Shown here piece after piece: positions 7,376 through 16,869 of a stretch of 17,154 nucleotides of DNA. The notes under the pieces were generated by a model. The model saw only the letters and a list, made by a program, of their open reading frames with translations. It did no database searches and was not told the DNA's origin. The stretch comes from Deinococcus sp. (lineage in GTDB: Bacteria > Deinococcota > Deinococci > Deinococcales > Deinococcaceae). Where the stretch lies: positions 1 to 17,154 of the forward strand of contig NZ_JAGLBG010000055.1 in assembly GCF_018260405.1 (NCBI RefSeq), read 5' to 3'. Position 1 is the stretch's first letter. Every line of letters begins with the position of its first letter. The translations under genes and the position numbers were made by a program.

Positions 7376-9205
7376 ATGTGCGGAATCGTAGGTTATATCG
7401 GCACCCGTCAGGCGCAGGACGTTCTCATTTCGGGCCTTTCCAAGCTGGAGTACCGGGGATACGACTCGGCGGGCGTGGCGATCAGAGACGGCGGGCACAT
7501 CAGCGTCGAGAAAAAGGCGGGCAAGCTGGCGAATCTGGCCACCGTGCTGGAACAGCGTCCCCTGCACGGCACGCTGGGCATCGGCCATACGCGCTGGGCC
7601 ACCCACGGCCTGCCGAACGATACCAACGCCCACCCGCACGCCAGCGAGGACGGCAAGATCGTCATCATTCACAACGGCATCATCGAGAATTATCTACCGC
7701 TGAAAGAAGCACTGCTCAAGCGTGGGCACAAGTTCAGCAGTGAAACCGACAGCGAAGTGCTGGTTCACCTGATCGAAGAAAAGTACCAGCAGGCCGGGGG
7801 CGACCTGTACGAAGCCGTGCGGCTGGCGCTGGGCGACGTGCGTGGCGCTTACGGCATCGTGGTGACGCACGTGGATCACCGCGAGATCGTGGCGGCCCGC
7901 ACCGTGTCGCCGATGGTGATGGGGGTAGGCGAGGGCGAAATGTTCCTGGCCTCGGATGTGCCCGCGCTGCTGCCCTACACCCGCGAAATGGTCTTTTTGC
8001 ACGACGGCGACATGGTGGTTTTGCACGACGACGGCTTCAAGGTCACTGACCTGAAAGGCAACGAGGTCAGGCGCGAAATCGAGCATATCGACTGGGACGC
8101 CGAGGCCGCCGAGAAGGGCGGGTACGACTCCTACATGATGAAGGAAATCTACGAGCAGCCCAACGCCCTCACCAACACGCTGATCGGTCGTCTGCACGAC
8201 GATACCGGGCAGGTCAATCTGGATATCAACCTCGACCCGGCCAGCTTCAAGCGCATCAGCATCATCGCGTGTGGCACGGCCTTTTACGCTGGGATGGTCG
8301 GCGAATACCTGATCGAGCAGCTGGCACGCATCCCGGTAGACATCGACGTGGCGTCGGAATACCGCTACCGCAACCCACTGGTCAGCGAAAACACCCTCGC
8401 CATCGTGATGAGTCAGAGCGGCGAGACCATCGACACGCTCGAGGCGCTACGCGAGGCCAAGAAGTACGGCGCCAAGACCCTGGGCATCATCAACGCCAAG
8501 GGGAGCAGCATGACCCGCGAGGTCGATGACACGCTGTACATCCACGCTGGTCCCGAGATCGGCGTGGCGAGCACCAAGGCGTATACCAGCATGGTCAGCG
8601 CGATGCTGATGCTGGCGCTGTGGCTGGGCCGCGCCCGTGGCACGCTGGATGAGACTGCGGGGCGCAAACTGCTGCACTCGGCCCGCGAACTGCCGCGTCT
8701 GGTCGAGGCCGCACTGGAGCCTGAGCGCGTCGAGAACATCCGGGCCATTGCCGAGAAGTACGCCGACTCCCGCGACTTCCTGTTCTTGGGGCGCGGCGTG
8801 AACAGCCCTACAGCTTACGAGGGGGCGCTGAAGCTCAAGGAAATCAGCTACATTCACGCCGAAGCCTACGCCGCCGGGGAAATGAAGCACGGCCCGATTG
8901 CGCTGATCGACGAGCACATGCCGGTGGTTGTGATCGCCACCGAGAGCAAGCTGCTCGAAAAGACCATCAGCAACGTGCAGGAAGTCCGCGCCCGCAAAGG
9001 CCGGGTGATTCTGCTACTCTCTGACGGCGACACCGAGAACGCCCGCTACGGCGACGACGTGATCTACGTGCCCCGCGCCGACGAGATGGTCAGCCCGGTG
9101 GTCAACGCGGTGGCGCTGCAACTGCTCTCCATTTTTATTGCCCAGAAGCTCGGCAAGGACGTAGACAAACCCCGCAACCTCGCTAAGGCCGTGACCGTCG
9201 AGTAA
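7376..9205 (+). CDS. glmS: Glutamine--fructose-6-phosphate aminotransferase (isomerizing)
   Basis: GlmS makes glucosamine-6-phosphate from fructose-6-phosphate and glutamine, the first committed step to UDP-GlcNAc for peptidoglycan. The 609 residues have the full family layout. The N-terminal class II glutaminase domain begins MCGIVGYIG, with Cys2 becoming the nucleophile after Met removal, and contains GHTRWATHG and HNGIIENY. Two SIS sugar-isomerase domains follow, with ACGTAFYAG, SQSGETIDTLEAL, GVASTKAYTS and the late EAYAAGEMKHGPIALID. The C-terminus LAKAVTVE matches the family. The ATG is preceded by AAGGAG 5 bases upstream, so this is a leadered mRNA. I looked for the glmS ribozyme core upstream and did not recognise it. 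No convincing terminator follows before 9379. Confidence 0.98.
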   Translation: MCGIVGYIGTRQAQDVLISGLSKLEYRGYDSAGVAIRDGGHISVEKKAGKLANLATVLEQRPLHGTLGIGHTRWATHGLPNDTNAHPHASEDGKIVIIHNGIIENYLPLKEALLKRGHKFSSETDSEVLVHLIEEKYQQAGGDLYEAVRLALGDVRGAYGIVVTHVDHREIVAARTVSPMVMGVGEGEMFLASDVPALLPYTREMVFLHDGDMVVLHDDGFKVTDLKGNEVRREIEHIDWDAEAAEKGGYDSYMMKEIYEQPNALTNTLIGRLHDDTGQVNLDINLDPASFKRISIIACGTAFYAGMVGEYLIEQLARIPVDIDVASEYRYRNPLVSENTLAIVMSQSGETIDTLEALREAKKYGAKTLGIINAKGSSMTREVDDTLYIHAGPEIGVASTKAYTSMVSAMLMLALWLGRARGTLDETAGRKLLHSARELPRLVEAALEPERVENIRAIAEKYADSRDFLFLGRGVNSPTAYEGALKLKEISYIHAEAYAAGEMKHGPIALIDEHMPVVVIATESKLLEKTISNVQEVRARKGRVILLLSDGDTENARYGDDVIYVPRADEMVSPVVNAVALQLLSIFIAQKLGKDVDKPRNLAKAVTVE

Positions 9206-9378
9206 TTCAGCCCCCCCTGCCTACAGCCGCCTGGACAGATGTTCCTTCAATTCGACGGGTCGCTGTGACAAACCCAGATTGGCCATGGCCGCTGCCCGCG
9301 CAACTGGGCCGTGGCTCTTTCAGTGCCTCTTTACCTGTTCCCCATACTGTACTCGTAAGGAGTCGGGACACTGGGAGC

Positions 9379-10515
9379 ATGAACCGAATCCTGCCTCTGC
9401 TGACCGTGGCCCTGCTGGCTTCCACGGCGGCGGCCCAAACCAACCCGTCTCAGCCTGCGCCGCCCACGCAAACGGCGGCGCAGTGGGCCGCGACCTCTAC
9501 TGCCCTGGCCGCTAAAGCCCGCGCCACCTATCAGGCCGGGCATTACGCCATTGACCAGACGCTCTGGCGACAGGCCGCCGACGCCGCCGAGGCCGCTGTG
9601 GCCGCCGACCCCGGCAACCCGGATTACCTTAAACTCCGTGCACAGCTGTATACCGAAATCGGCTTCTGGAAAAAGGCCGAGGCCGCCTGGAGTGCTTATT
9701 ACCGGGCAGTGCCGAGGGCGGGCACGGCGGCCGACCATACGGCGGCGATTGCCCAGTACAACCTGGGGTACGCAGCTTACACGCGCCAGAGCCCCAGTCA
9801 GGCGGCGGCCTACTTCGACCGCTGCCTGAAACTGGACCCACAGAATGTGCTGTGCAGCAGCTGGGCGGCCCGCACCGCGCTTGAAGCGGGCGAGTACACC
9901 CGCGCTCAGAACTACTACGCCCAGGCCCTGCAACTCAGCCCGAACGACAAGACGCTGGCGTACTTCAGCGGCCTGGCCAAGAGTGCCGGAACGTATGGCC
10001 CCGCCGCCACCCAGGCGTTCAGTCAGGCCTATATCGAACTCGACGCCGGGCGCAAGGAACAGGCCCTCGCCAAGTTCCAGGAAGCGGCGCGGGCGGCCCC
10101 CAACTTTGCCGAGGCGTGGCGGGAAGCGGGCCGCCTAGCGCTGGAACTTGGGAATGCCCAGGCCGCTGTGGACGCCTACAGGGGCGTTTCGGCGCTGCCC
10201 AGCACTGACAAAAGCGACGCCTATAACCTCGGGCTGGCCCGGGAAGGGCTTCAATACGGCCTGGGCGCGGTGCAGACCTTCCGCGCGGCCTACAACCAAT
10301 ACGTGGCGGGCGACAGGGCGGCGGCGCTGTCCGGGTTCACGCAGGCGGCCACGCAAAACCCCACTTACGCCAAAGCCTGGGCCTGGGTGGGCCGGGTGCA
10401 GTACGAGGCCAAGAACTTCCCGGCGGCGGCTGAGGCTTACAGCAAGGCGGTGGCCCTCGACCCTACCGACAAGAGCAGCGCCTATTACCTGCAACTGGCG
10501 CAGCAGGGCAAATAA
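9379..10515 (+). CDS. Secreted tetratricopeptide-repeat protein with an internal duplication
   Basis: I chose the ATG at 9379 because it begins a clean signal peptide (MNRILPLLTVALLASTAAAQ, likely cut between Ala19 and Gln20); an in-frame start 114 bases earlier would bury it. AAGGAG lies 16 bases upstream, rather far, and TACTGT at 9345-9350 is a possible -10 box. The 378 residues are TPR-like helices, for example AQYNLGYAAY with AAYFDRCLKLDPQN (125-156) and AARTALEAGEYTRAQNYYAQ (163-182). Residues 206-290 and 293-377 are two copies of one unit of about 85 residues, with AEAW/AKAW and TDKSDAYNLGLA/TDKSSAYYLQLA in step. TPR proteins mediate protein contacts, and the partner is unknown. It probably acts in the periplasm or envelope. 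Confidence 0.85.
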   Translation: MNRILPLLTVALLASTAAAQTNPSQPAPPTQTAAQWAATSTALAAKARATYQAGHYAIDQTLWRQAADAAEAAVAADPGNPDYLKLRAQLYTEIGFWKKAEAAWSAYYRAVPRAGTAADHTAAIAQYNLGYAAYTRQSPSQAAAYFDRCLKLDPQNVLCSSWAARTALEAGEYTRAQNYYAQALQLSPNDKTLAYFSGLAKSAGTYGPAATQAFSQAYIELDAGRKEQALAKFQEAARAAPNFAEAWREAGRLALELGNAQAAVDAYRGVSALPSTDKSDAYNLGLAREGLQYGLGAVQTFRAAYNQYVAGDRAAALSGFTQAATQNPTYAKAWAWVGRVQYEAKNFPAAAEAYSKAVALDPTDKSSAYYLQLAQQGK

Positions 10516-10543
10516 ACCCCGGCAGGAAATAAACCCCGGCAGG
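10510..10543 (+). repeat. Exact 17-bp tandem duplication at the stop codon of the TPR gene
   Basis: AAATAAACCCCGGCAGG occurs twice without a gap, at 10510-10526 and 10527-10543. The first copy contains the TAA stop codon of the TPR gene. It looks like a recent slippage or short-homology duplication. No function is needed to explain it. Confidence 0.9.
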
Positions 10544-10548
10544 ACACG

Positions 10549-10591
10549 AAAAGCGGCTCGCCCCCGCATAAATCAGGCGCGAGCCGCTTTT
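10549..10591. terminator. Bidirectional intrinsic terminator between the convergent TPR and sulfurtransferase genes
   Basis: AAAAGCGGCTCGC (10549-10561) pairs perfectly with GCGAGCCGCTTTT (10579-10591), a 13-bp stem around a 17-base loop. The A and T runs at the stem base supply a U tract in either direction, so both convergent genes can use it. Confidence 0.92.
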
Positions 10592-10607
10592 CTGATTGGT
10601 CTGAAAG

Positions 10608-11462
10608 TTATTCCATTCCAGTCGCAATTTCGCGGCTGTCGTCGCTGATCCAGTCGCTCCACGATCCGGCGTACAGGCGGTTTTGTGGCCCCAGGGGTAC
10701 GCCTGCCAGTTCGCGGGCCATCAGGTTGGTCGTAGCGCTCACCCCGCTGCCGCAGTAGGTCACGGTCGGTCGGTCGCCCGCCGCCAGCCTTGCGGCCTGC
10801 GCCGCCGCCGGTTTAAAGGTGCCTTCCGGGTGCTGCGCGTCGGCCCAGTTCCGGTTGACCGCGCCGGTAATGTGGCCCGCCTTCTTGTCGAGCGGCTCTG
10901 TTGCTCCGGCGTAGCGCTGCGGTGCCCGTGAATCGATCAGCAGCACGTCTGGCCCGCGCCGCTGCACGTCGGCGGCAGTGGCCAGCAGGTCGGTCTGCAC
11001 GTCGGCTTTGAAGGTTGTGGGCGTGGGCACAGCTTCGTCGGTACTGACGGCTCCGCCTGCTGCCAGGTACATGGGCCAGCCGCCGTCCAGCACGTACACC
11101 TCGCGGTGCCCCAGCCAACGCAGCAGCCACCAGGCGCGGGCGGCGTAGTAGCCCTGGCCGCCGGTAGGGTCGTCGTAGCACACCACCACGCTGTCGTTGC
11201 CGATGCCCAGGCTGCCCAGCCACTTGGCCAATGCCTGCGGGTCAGGCAGCGGATGGCGGCCCCCCGCACCGTCCGGGCGTACCGGAGCACTCAGGTCAGT
11301 TTCGAGGTCGGCGTAGGCCGCGCCGGGAACATGGCCCTGCATGTAGGCCACGCGCCCGATCAGCGGGTCGCTCATGTTGTAGCGGCAGTCCAGCACGCGT
11401 AACTGCTGGTTCTGAAGCTGTTCGGTAAGCCACTGGGCCGACTTGAGGGGCGCTGGGATCAT
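10608..11462 (-). CDS. Two-domain rhodanese: thiosulfate / 3-mercaptopyruvate sulfurtransferase
   Basis: The enzyme transfers sulfane sulfur from thiosulfate or 3-mercaptopyruvate to a thiophilic acceptor such as cyanide or a protein thiol. The 284 residues are two rhodanese domains. The N-terminal one (about 8-135) is inactive in sequence, with DDPTGGQGYYAAR and VLDGGWP. The C-terminal one (about 155-280) carries the persulfide cysteine in TYCGSGVSAT (Cys237) after AGHITGAVN, and ends with LYAGSWSDWI. CGSGV(S/T) resembles mercaptopyruvate sulfurtransferases (SseA) more than the CRKGV loop of classic rhodaneses, but substrate cannot be settled from this. The ATG at 11462 is 5 bases after TACCCT, another probable leaderless start. 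The gene faces the TPR gene and shares its terminator. Confidence 0.92.
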   Translation of the reverse strand: MIPAPLKSAQWLTEQLQNQQLRVLDCRYNMSDPLIGRVAYMQGHVPGAAYADLETDLSAPVRPDGAGGRHPLPDPQALAKWLGSLGIGNDSVVVCYDDPTGGQGYYAARAWWLLRWLGHREVYVLDGGWPMYLAAGGAVSTDEAVPTPTTFKADVQTDLLATAADVQRRGPDVLLIDSRAPQRYAGATEPLDKKAGHITGAVNRNWADAQHPEGTFKPAAAQAARLAAGDRPTVTYCGSGVSATTNLMARELAGVPLGPQNRLYAGSWSDWISDDSREIATGME

Positions 11463-11467
11463 GCTTT

Positions 11468-11473
11468 AGGGTA
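11468..11473 (-). promoter_or_regulatory. Probable -10 box (TACCCT) for leaderless sulfurtransferase mRNA
   Basis: On the minus strand TACCCT ends 5 bases before the ATG at 11462. No Shine-Dalgarno sequence is present. This repeats the TANNNT-start geometry seen on the plus strand near the left end of the window. No -35 box is evident. Confidence 0.5.
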
Positions 11474-11871
11474 AGCCAAGCGGCTGGAGGGGATACGTTG
11501 CACTGGTCACGACACCTCACCGCTGGTGGTCGGGAAGCAATCTACCCGCAGGCGGTACCGACGGACTTCCTCCAGGTGGAGCGGACGGTTTTCCTAAGAA
11601 GCTGGCGGGTCTAGAAGCAGGTGAGAGGCTGTTTGAACCCCGACCCGAGCCAAAGGTGGTGGCCAGGTACAGTTCCGGTCCTTCGGGAAAAGCACCTGGA
11701 TGATCTACACTTCCCCCAGCCACACTTCCCCCAGCCACCACTGATCAGCATCCATGACCGGCTGGACATAAGGCAATCTTTAAGAAATAACAGTCAAAGA
11801 GTCGGTTTGGTTACACTTAGGTGCTTGCCCAGCGCTGCCGGTTAGACCGACCTGAGAACAGTGACGGGCAT
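11474..11871. other. Divergent intergenic region, about 400 bp, no gene
   Basis: The gap between the sulfurtransferase and the DUF937 gene holds no credible reading frame. I see an exact 15-bp tandem duplication (ACACTTCCCCCAGCC at 11707-11721 and 11722-11736), a CCAGGT/ACCTGG inverted pair (11663-11668 and 11694-11699), and AGAGGCTGT at 11624-11632, which recurs at 17081-17089. An AT-richer stretch at 11770-11800 may hold the promoter of the DUF937 gene, but I cannot place -35 and -10 boxes with confidence. Confidence 0.5.
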
Positions 11872-11881
11872 AGGAGGGCAT

Positions 11882-13894
11882 ATGAATATCAGCGATCTTA
11901 TCCAGTCTTATTTTGATGGCGACAACGCGCAGCGACTGGGACAGGTTGTAGGCCTCGACGGTACTGTGGCGCAAAAGGCTCTGGCGTCGGGTCTGCCTAT
12001 GCAGCTCAGTGCATTGGCCGAACACGCCGCCCACCCCGAAGGCCAGAAGCAGGTGCTCGAAGCCGTGTCCAGCCTGCCGCAGTTCGGTAGCATCACTGAA
12101 GTGCTTAGCGCCAGCGACGGCGCGTCTAACCTTCAGCGTGCCGGTGAGTTGCTCGTCCCCGCCCTGATCGGTGCCAAGTCCGAGAACATCGTCAACACGG
12201 TGACCAGACAGGTCGGCGGCAGTGTCGGCGGCGTGCAAAAAATCCTGCAAATGGCCCTGCCGCTGGTGCTTAGCCTGCTGGGCCGCCACGGCATGAACGC
12301 AAGCAACATCGGCTCGATGCTCAGCCCCTTCAGTGGTCTGGGCGGCACCCTGGGCGCAGCGAACGGTGCCGCAAACACTGTGGGCGGTGCGGTTAATACC
12401 GGTGCAAACGTAGCCAGCAACGCCGTGAACACGGGCGCAGCAGCAGTGGCCGGTGCCGCTGGCGCGGCGGCGGCGGGTCTCGGTGCCGCTGCTCTAGGCA
12501 GTGCAGGCGGCGCGGGCGGCCTTCTCGATCTGCTCAAGGCGCAGTTTAGCGGGGCCGCCGCCGACAAGCTCGGGGCGGCAGCGGGCTTCAATGGTAATGC
12601 GGCGGGCCGCGCCGTGCAGGGTGCGCTGCCGGTACTTCTGAACGCCATCGTCAGCAAAGGAAAGACTGAAGCCGGAGCCAGCGACTTACTCAAGCTGACC
12701 TCCCAGTTTTCGGGCCTGACGGGCCAGAACGGGCAGCTCAATGCCACCCTGCTGGGTGACAGCGCCGAACTGGCCCGCGTCGAAGGTCAGGGGCGCGGCC
12801 TGCTGGGCGGCCTGTTTGGCAATGTCGACGAGATTTCCGGACGCCTCGGCTCGGCGCTGGGCGGCAGCGGTAGCAACGCTTCACGCCTGTTGGCCCTGCT
12901 GTCCCCGCTGGTGCTCTCAGTTCTGGGCAAGCACAGCACGGGCATGAACGGCTCGGCGCTCAGTGGCCTGCTGGGCGGGATCAACACTTCCCACCTTACC
13001 GGCCTGCTGCCTGCTGGCCTGACTGGTCTGGGCGCTCTGCTGGGCGGTAGCGCCGTGGCCCCCCATGTCGCGGTCAAGCCGCCCGAGGTAATCGTGGCCA
13101 AGGCTGAACCCGAAGTCAAGACTCCGGTCGTGGCCGTGCCCCCTGCGCCCCCCACCGTGACCCCGGCCCCGGCCCCGGTCGCCCCAGTCACCACCGAAAA
13201 GCGTGGCGGTTTCCCGTGGTGGCTCATTCCGCTGCTGCTGCTTTTGCTGCTGGGCGGCTGCTGGTTGCTGAGGCCCAAGCCTGCGACCACTGCGACTCCG
13301 ACCGGCGACACCAAAACTGCGCCCGCGACCACTCCCGCAGCCGCGACTAACACCGGCACCTTTGCCATCACCGATCCCGCCGCCGGTGCCAAGCTGCCTG
13401 CTGGCGGCTTTGCCCTCAAGGGCACCGGCAAGGCGGGCGACGAGATCGAAGTGTTCCAAGACGGCACCAGCCTCGGTAAGGTCACGGTTGGCAGCGACGG
13501 CACCTGGAGTCAGGACGTGCCCAGCCCCGCCGCAGGTGCCCACACCTACAGCGTGAAAGGAGCCGACGGCGCCGAACTGGGCAACGTGGCGACCACCATC
13601 GGGGCTACCGATGCCAGCGCTGCCAACTGCACTAAGGACTACACCCTGAGCATGAAGGACGGCGAGACAGTTAACGAACCCTTCTTGTTCGGCGGCGTGG
13701 GTCAGGGCACCGGCTACACCGTGACTGTCAAGCGCGGCGACCGGGTCGTCGGTACGAAGGCGATTGCCCTCGACGGCACCTGTGGCTGGAGCTACGAGAG
13801 CAAGCCCGGCAAGGGCAAAGTCACCTACGAAGTGCGCCCCACCGGCGACGCGGCGGCGGCTCCTCTGAGCGTCATCAATATCACCGTCAACTGA
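11882..13894 (+). CDS. Membrane protein with two DUF937 domains, a single transmembrane segment and an Ig-like C-terminal part
   Basis: The start is the ATG at 11882, since a strong AGGAGG site lies 4 bases upstream; an upstream in-frame start lacks one. The 670 residues fall into parts. Two DUF937-like domains at 1-150 and about 212-365 resemble each other (LVLSLLGRHGMNAS against LVLSVLGKHSTGMN), joined by a Gly/Ala-rich linker. A proline-rich stretch is at 395-437. One transmembrane segment is at 446-463 (WWLIPLLLLLLLGG), flanked by KR. After it comes a Thr/Ala/Pro linker. A bacterial Ig-like module at about 490-575 (GDEIEVFQDGTSLGKVTV, DGTWSQDV) and a beta-rich C-terminal region at 583-670 with two cysteines complete the chain. 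DUF937 has no established function. With no signal peptide, the repeats are probably cytoplasmic and the Ig part outside. Confidence 0.88.
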   Translation: MNISDLIQSYFDGDNAQRLGQVVGLDGTVAQKALASGLPMQLSALAEHAAHPEGQKQVLEAVSSLPQFGSITEVLSASDGASNLQRAGELLVPALIGAKSENIVNTVTRQVGGSVGGVQKILQMALPLVLSLLGRHGMNASNIGSMLSPFSGLGGTLGAANGAANTVGGAVNTGANVASNAVNTGAAAVAGAAGAAAAGLGAAALGSAGGAGGLLDLLKAQFSGAAADKLGAAAGFNGNAAGRAVQGALPVLLNAIVSKGKTEAGASDLLKLTSQFSGLTGQNGQLNATLLGDSAELARVEGQGRGLLGGLFGNVDEISGRLGSALGGSGSNASRLLALLSPLVLSVLGKHSTGMNGSALSGLLGGINTSHLTGLLPAGLTGLGALLGGSAVAPHVAVKPPEVIVAKAEPEVKTPVVAVPPAPPTVTPAPAPVAPVTTEKRGGFPWWLIPLLLLLLLGGCWLLRPKPATTATPTGDTKTAPATTPAAATNTGTFAITDPAAGAKLPAGGFALKGTGKAGDEIEVFQDGTSLGKVTVGSDGTWSQDVPSPAAGAHTYSVKGADGAELGNVATTIGATDASAANCTKDYTLSMKDGETVNEPFLFGGVGQGTGYTVTVKRGDRVVGTKAIALDGTCGWSYESKPGKGKVTYEVRPTGDAAAAPLSVINITVN

Positions 13895-13908
13895 GTCCTA
13901 ACCAGGGC

Positions 13909-13944
13909 GGGCCACTTCTCTGCGGAGGGTGGCCCACTTTTTTT
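13909..13944 (+). terminator. Intrinsic terminator of the DUF937 gene
   Basis: GGGCCAC (13909-13915) pairs with GTGGCCC (13929-13935) around a 13-base loop, and a run of seven or more T follows at 13938-13944. It stands 14 bases after the stop codon. Confidence 0.9.
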
Positions 13945-13977
13945 CTCTTCTGGTTCAGCGTCTGATGGTCGGGCAGC

Positions 13978-14146
13978 GGATATGGATTCCGCTCCATTGC
14001 ACCCGCAGTGGGGAAGCGACCAGGCCCCATCATGGGTGCCGTTTTGGTCAAGAAGGTGCCGCCTGTACCCCGGAACCCGCATCTTTCCTGCTCGCCTCCG
14101 CTCGGATTGAATCCAGAAGGCCCGGTTCAATGGGCAGTTCGTCTTA
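13978..14146 (-). repeat. Intergenic repeat family, copy C, starting at the TAA stop of the lipoprotein gene
   Basis: Read on the minus strand, this copy starts TAAGACGAACTGCC, whose TAA is the stop codon of the lipoprotein gene. It continues through the ATTGAACC/GGATTCAAT hairpin, the GAGCGGAGGCGAGCAGG block, and AAAACGGCACCC-ATGATGGGG-CCTGGTCGC, and ends GAGCGGAATCCATATCC, close to the end of copy B. GGAGGCGA near the start can pair with TCGCTTCC near the end, so the whole copy can fold into one branched structure. It separates two convergent genes. Confidence 0.75.
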
Positions 14147-14896
14147 CCTTTTCGTGCGGCTGACTGTCCAAATACCCGCGAAATCGCGCAACTGGGTGTC
14201 GGTGTCTGGTGTGGCGTAGGCGCTGATGCTGCCATCCAGGTAAAGGGCGTCGGGGCACCTCAGTTCATCGCGGAAAAACGCGGCGAAGGTGTAGAAGTTG
14301 ACCGGCCCCGCGCTGATTGCAAATTTGATCTTGCCGCCTTCGCACACGCCCACGCCGCTGCGTACCTTAAAACTGGTGCCTGCCCGGTTGAACTCGGGGT
14401 GAAGCCTACCGCCCTGCACCAGCAGCGGCCCCGACTGCGTGGCATAGGTGGGGTTCAGGTTGGCCGCCCGGTACGCCTGGGTTTCGGTGACCCCCGCCTG
14501 TTTGCCCCGCACCCAGAACACGCCGTTGGGCAGCAGCGCAAAGTTGCCGCCGTGGCGGGCATTATTCAGCGCCACCAGGGTCTTGCTGCCCTCGATATGC
14601 AGGCCCAGCGGTTTCAGGCCGGGCGCGTAAATACCGCTGTTGGTGGCAAACAGCATGGTCTTGCCCTCCTTGGCGAGCCGGGCCTGCACCTCGGCAAACG
14701 TGCGGTAAGGCGCAGCGGTGGTCGGGTTAATCCAGCGCAGTTGCAAGTCGTCCTGGGCGGGGTCTACCGTCGCCACCGTATACCGCATATCGCCGCTGGT
14801 CACGCGCACCACGGTGCTGGCCTGGGTCTGGGTACACGCACTGAGGAACAGCAGCAACAGGGCAACGGGAACAGACAGTCGCATCAGCTTCATCAT
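14144..14896 (-). CDS. Lipoprotein with a phosphodiester-glycosidase-like domain (DUF2233/NAGPA family)
   Basis: The 250-residue protein starts with a lipoprotein signal peptide: a hydrophobic stretch at 7-18 and a lipobox LSAC with Cys21, so it is probably lipid-anchored outside the cytoplasmic membrane. The rest matches the phosphodiester glycosidase fold (NAGPA/DUF2233): NSGIYAPGLKPLGLHIEG at about 86-103, NFALLPNGVFWV, a TQSGPLLVQGGRLHPEFN segment, RSGVGVC, and DALYLDGSISAYATP near the end. In relatives this domain hydrolyses GlcNAc-phosphodiesters; the substrate here is unknown and may be an envelope polymer. A second Met immediately follows the first, so the start could be 14893. The TAA stop is also the first codon of repeat copy C. 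The gene follows ribonuclease J on the same strand after 122 bases occupied partly by repeat copy D. Confidence 0.85.
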   Translation of the reverse strand: MMKLMRLSVPVALLLLFLSACTQTQASTVVRVTSGDMRYTVATVDPAQDDLQLRWINPTTAAPYRTFAEVQARLAKEGKTMLFATNSGIYAPGLKPLGLHIEGSKTLVALNNARHGGNFALLPNGVFWVRGKQAGVTETQAYRAANLNPTYATQSGPLLVQGGRLHPEFNRAGTSFKVRSGVGVCEGGKIKFAISAGPVNFYTFAAFFRDELRCPDALYLDGSISAYATPDTDTQLRDFAGIWTVSRTKR

Positions 14897-14963
14897 GTCA
14901 CAGGGCCGTTTCTTGCGGGTGACTACCGGGGGGCGTTACAGGGGCAACGTCAGCCTCATGCGC

Positions 14964-15018
14964 CCTGGCCTGCGCTCAGATTGAATCCAAAACGGCCCGG
15001 TTCAATCGGCAGTTCGTC

Positions 15019-15021
<3 letters not shown>
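14964..15021 (-). repeat. Intergenic repeat family, copy D, starting at the TAA stop of rnj
   Basis: On the minus strand it starts TAAGACGAACTGCC, identical in these 14 bases to copy C, and the TAA is the stop codon of ribonuclease J. It then reads ATTGAACCGGGCC, also identical to C, and GGATTCAATC, completing a hairpin with one bulged A, and ends in a GAGCGCAGGC block. It lacks the AAAACGG module and the right-hand end found in B and C, so it is a solo left half. Confidence 0.75.
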
Positions 15022-16677
<1,656 letters not shown>

Positions 16678-16864
16678 AAGGACTCCGTGGAAAACAACTC
16701 TGAATTGCTTTGGCAGCGCGGTCAGGCGCGGCATGAATGAAGGGGTGAAAACGGGTTTTGTCGTCTGGCAACTGCTAGAAGCTCACCAAAACGTGGTAGA
16801 GCTACCCTATCACACCCGCCTTGCCGGATGTGGCCGCCGCCTGCTTGTGACTGCTCGTGGGGGG
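16678..16864. other. Upstream region of rnj, no gene
   Basis: This stretch should hold the rnj promoter and 5' leader. I see the ribosome site of rnj and a perfect 12-base palindrome GGTAGAGCTACC at 16795-16806, which might be an operator. I cannot identify -35 and -10 boxes with confidence. Frames that cross it on the minus strand lack start signals and run through the neighbouring inverted-repeat element. Confidence 0.4.
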
Positions 16865-16869
16865 AATAC

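Noticed and set aside
9265..9378. Longer start for the TPR protein at 9265.
   Set aside because: It would place 38 unrelated residues before a clear signal peptide, and the upstream codon has no ribosome site.
11661..11700. CCAGGT/ACCTGG inverted repeat as a terminator for an unseen transcript.
   Set aside because: The stem is only 6 bp with a 25-base loop and no T tract.
12133..13543. Minus-strand open frames opposite the DUF937 gene.
   Set aside because: Pro/Ala/Ser-rich shadows of the Gly/Ala-rich plus-strand protein, without start signals.
16678..16734. Longer start for ribonuclease J at 16734.
   Set aside because: The extra 19 residues have no ribosome site and no family similarity, whereas the ATG at 16677 has GGAG at the right distance.
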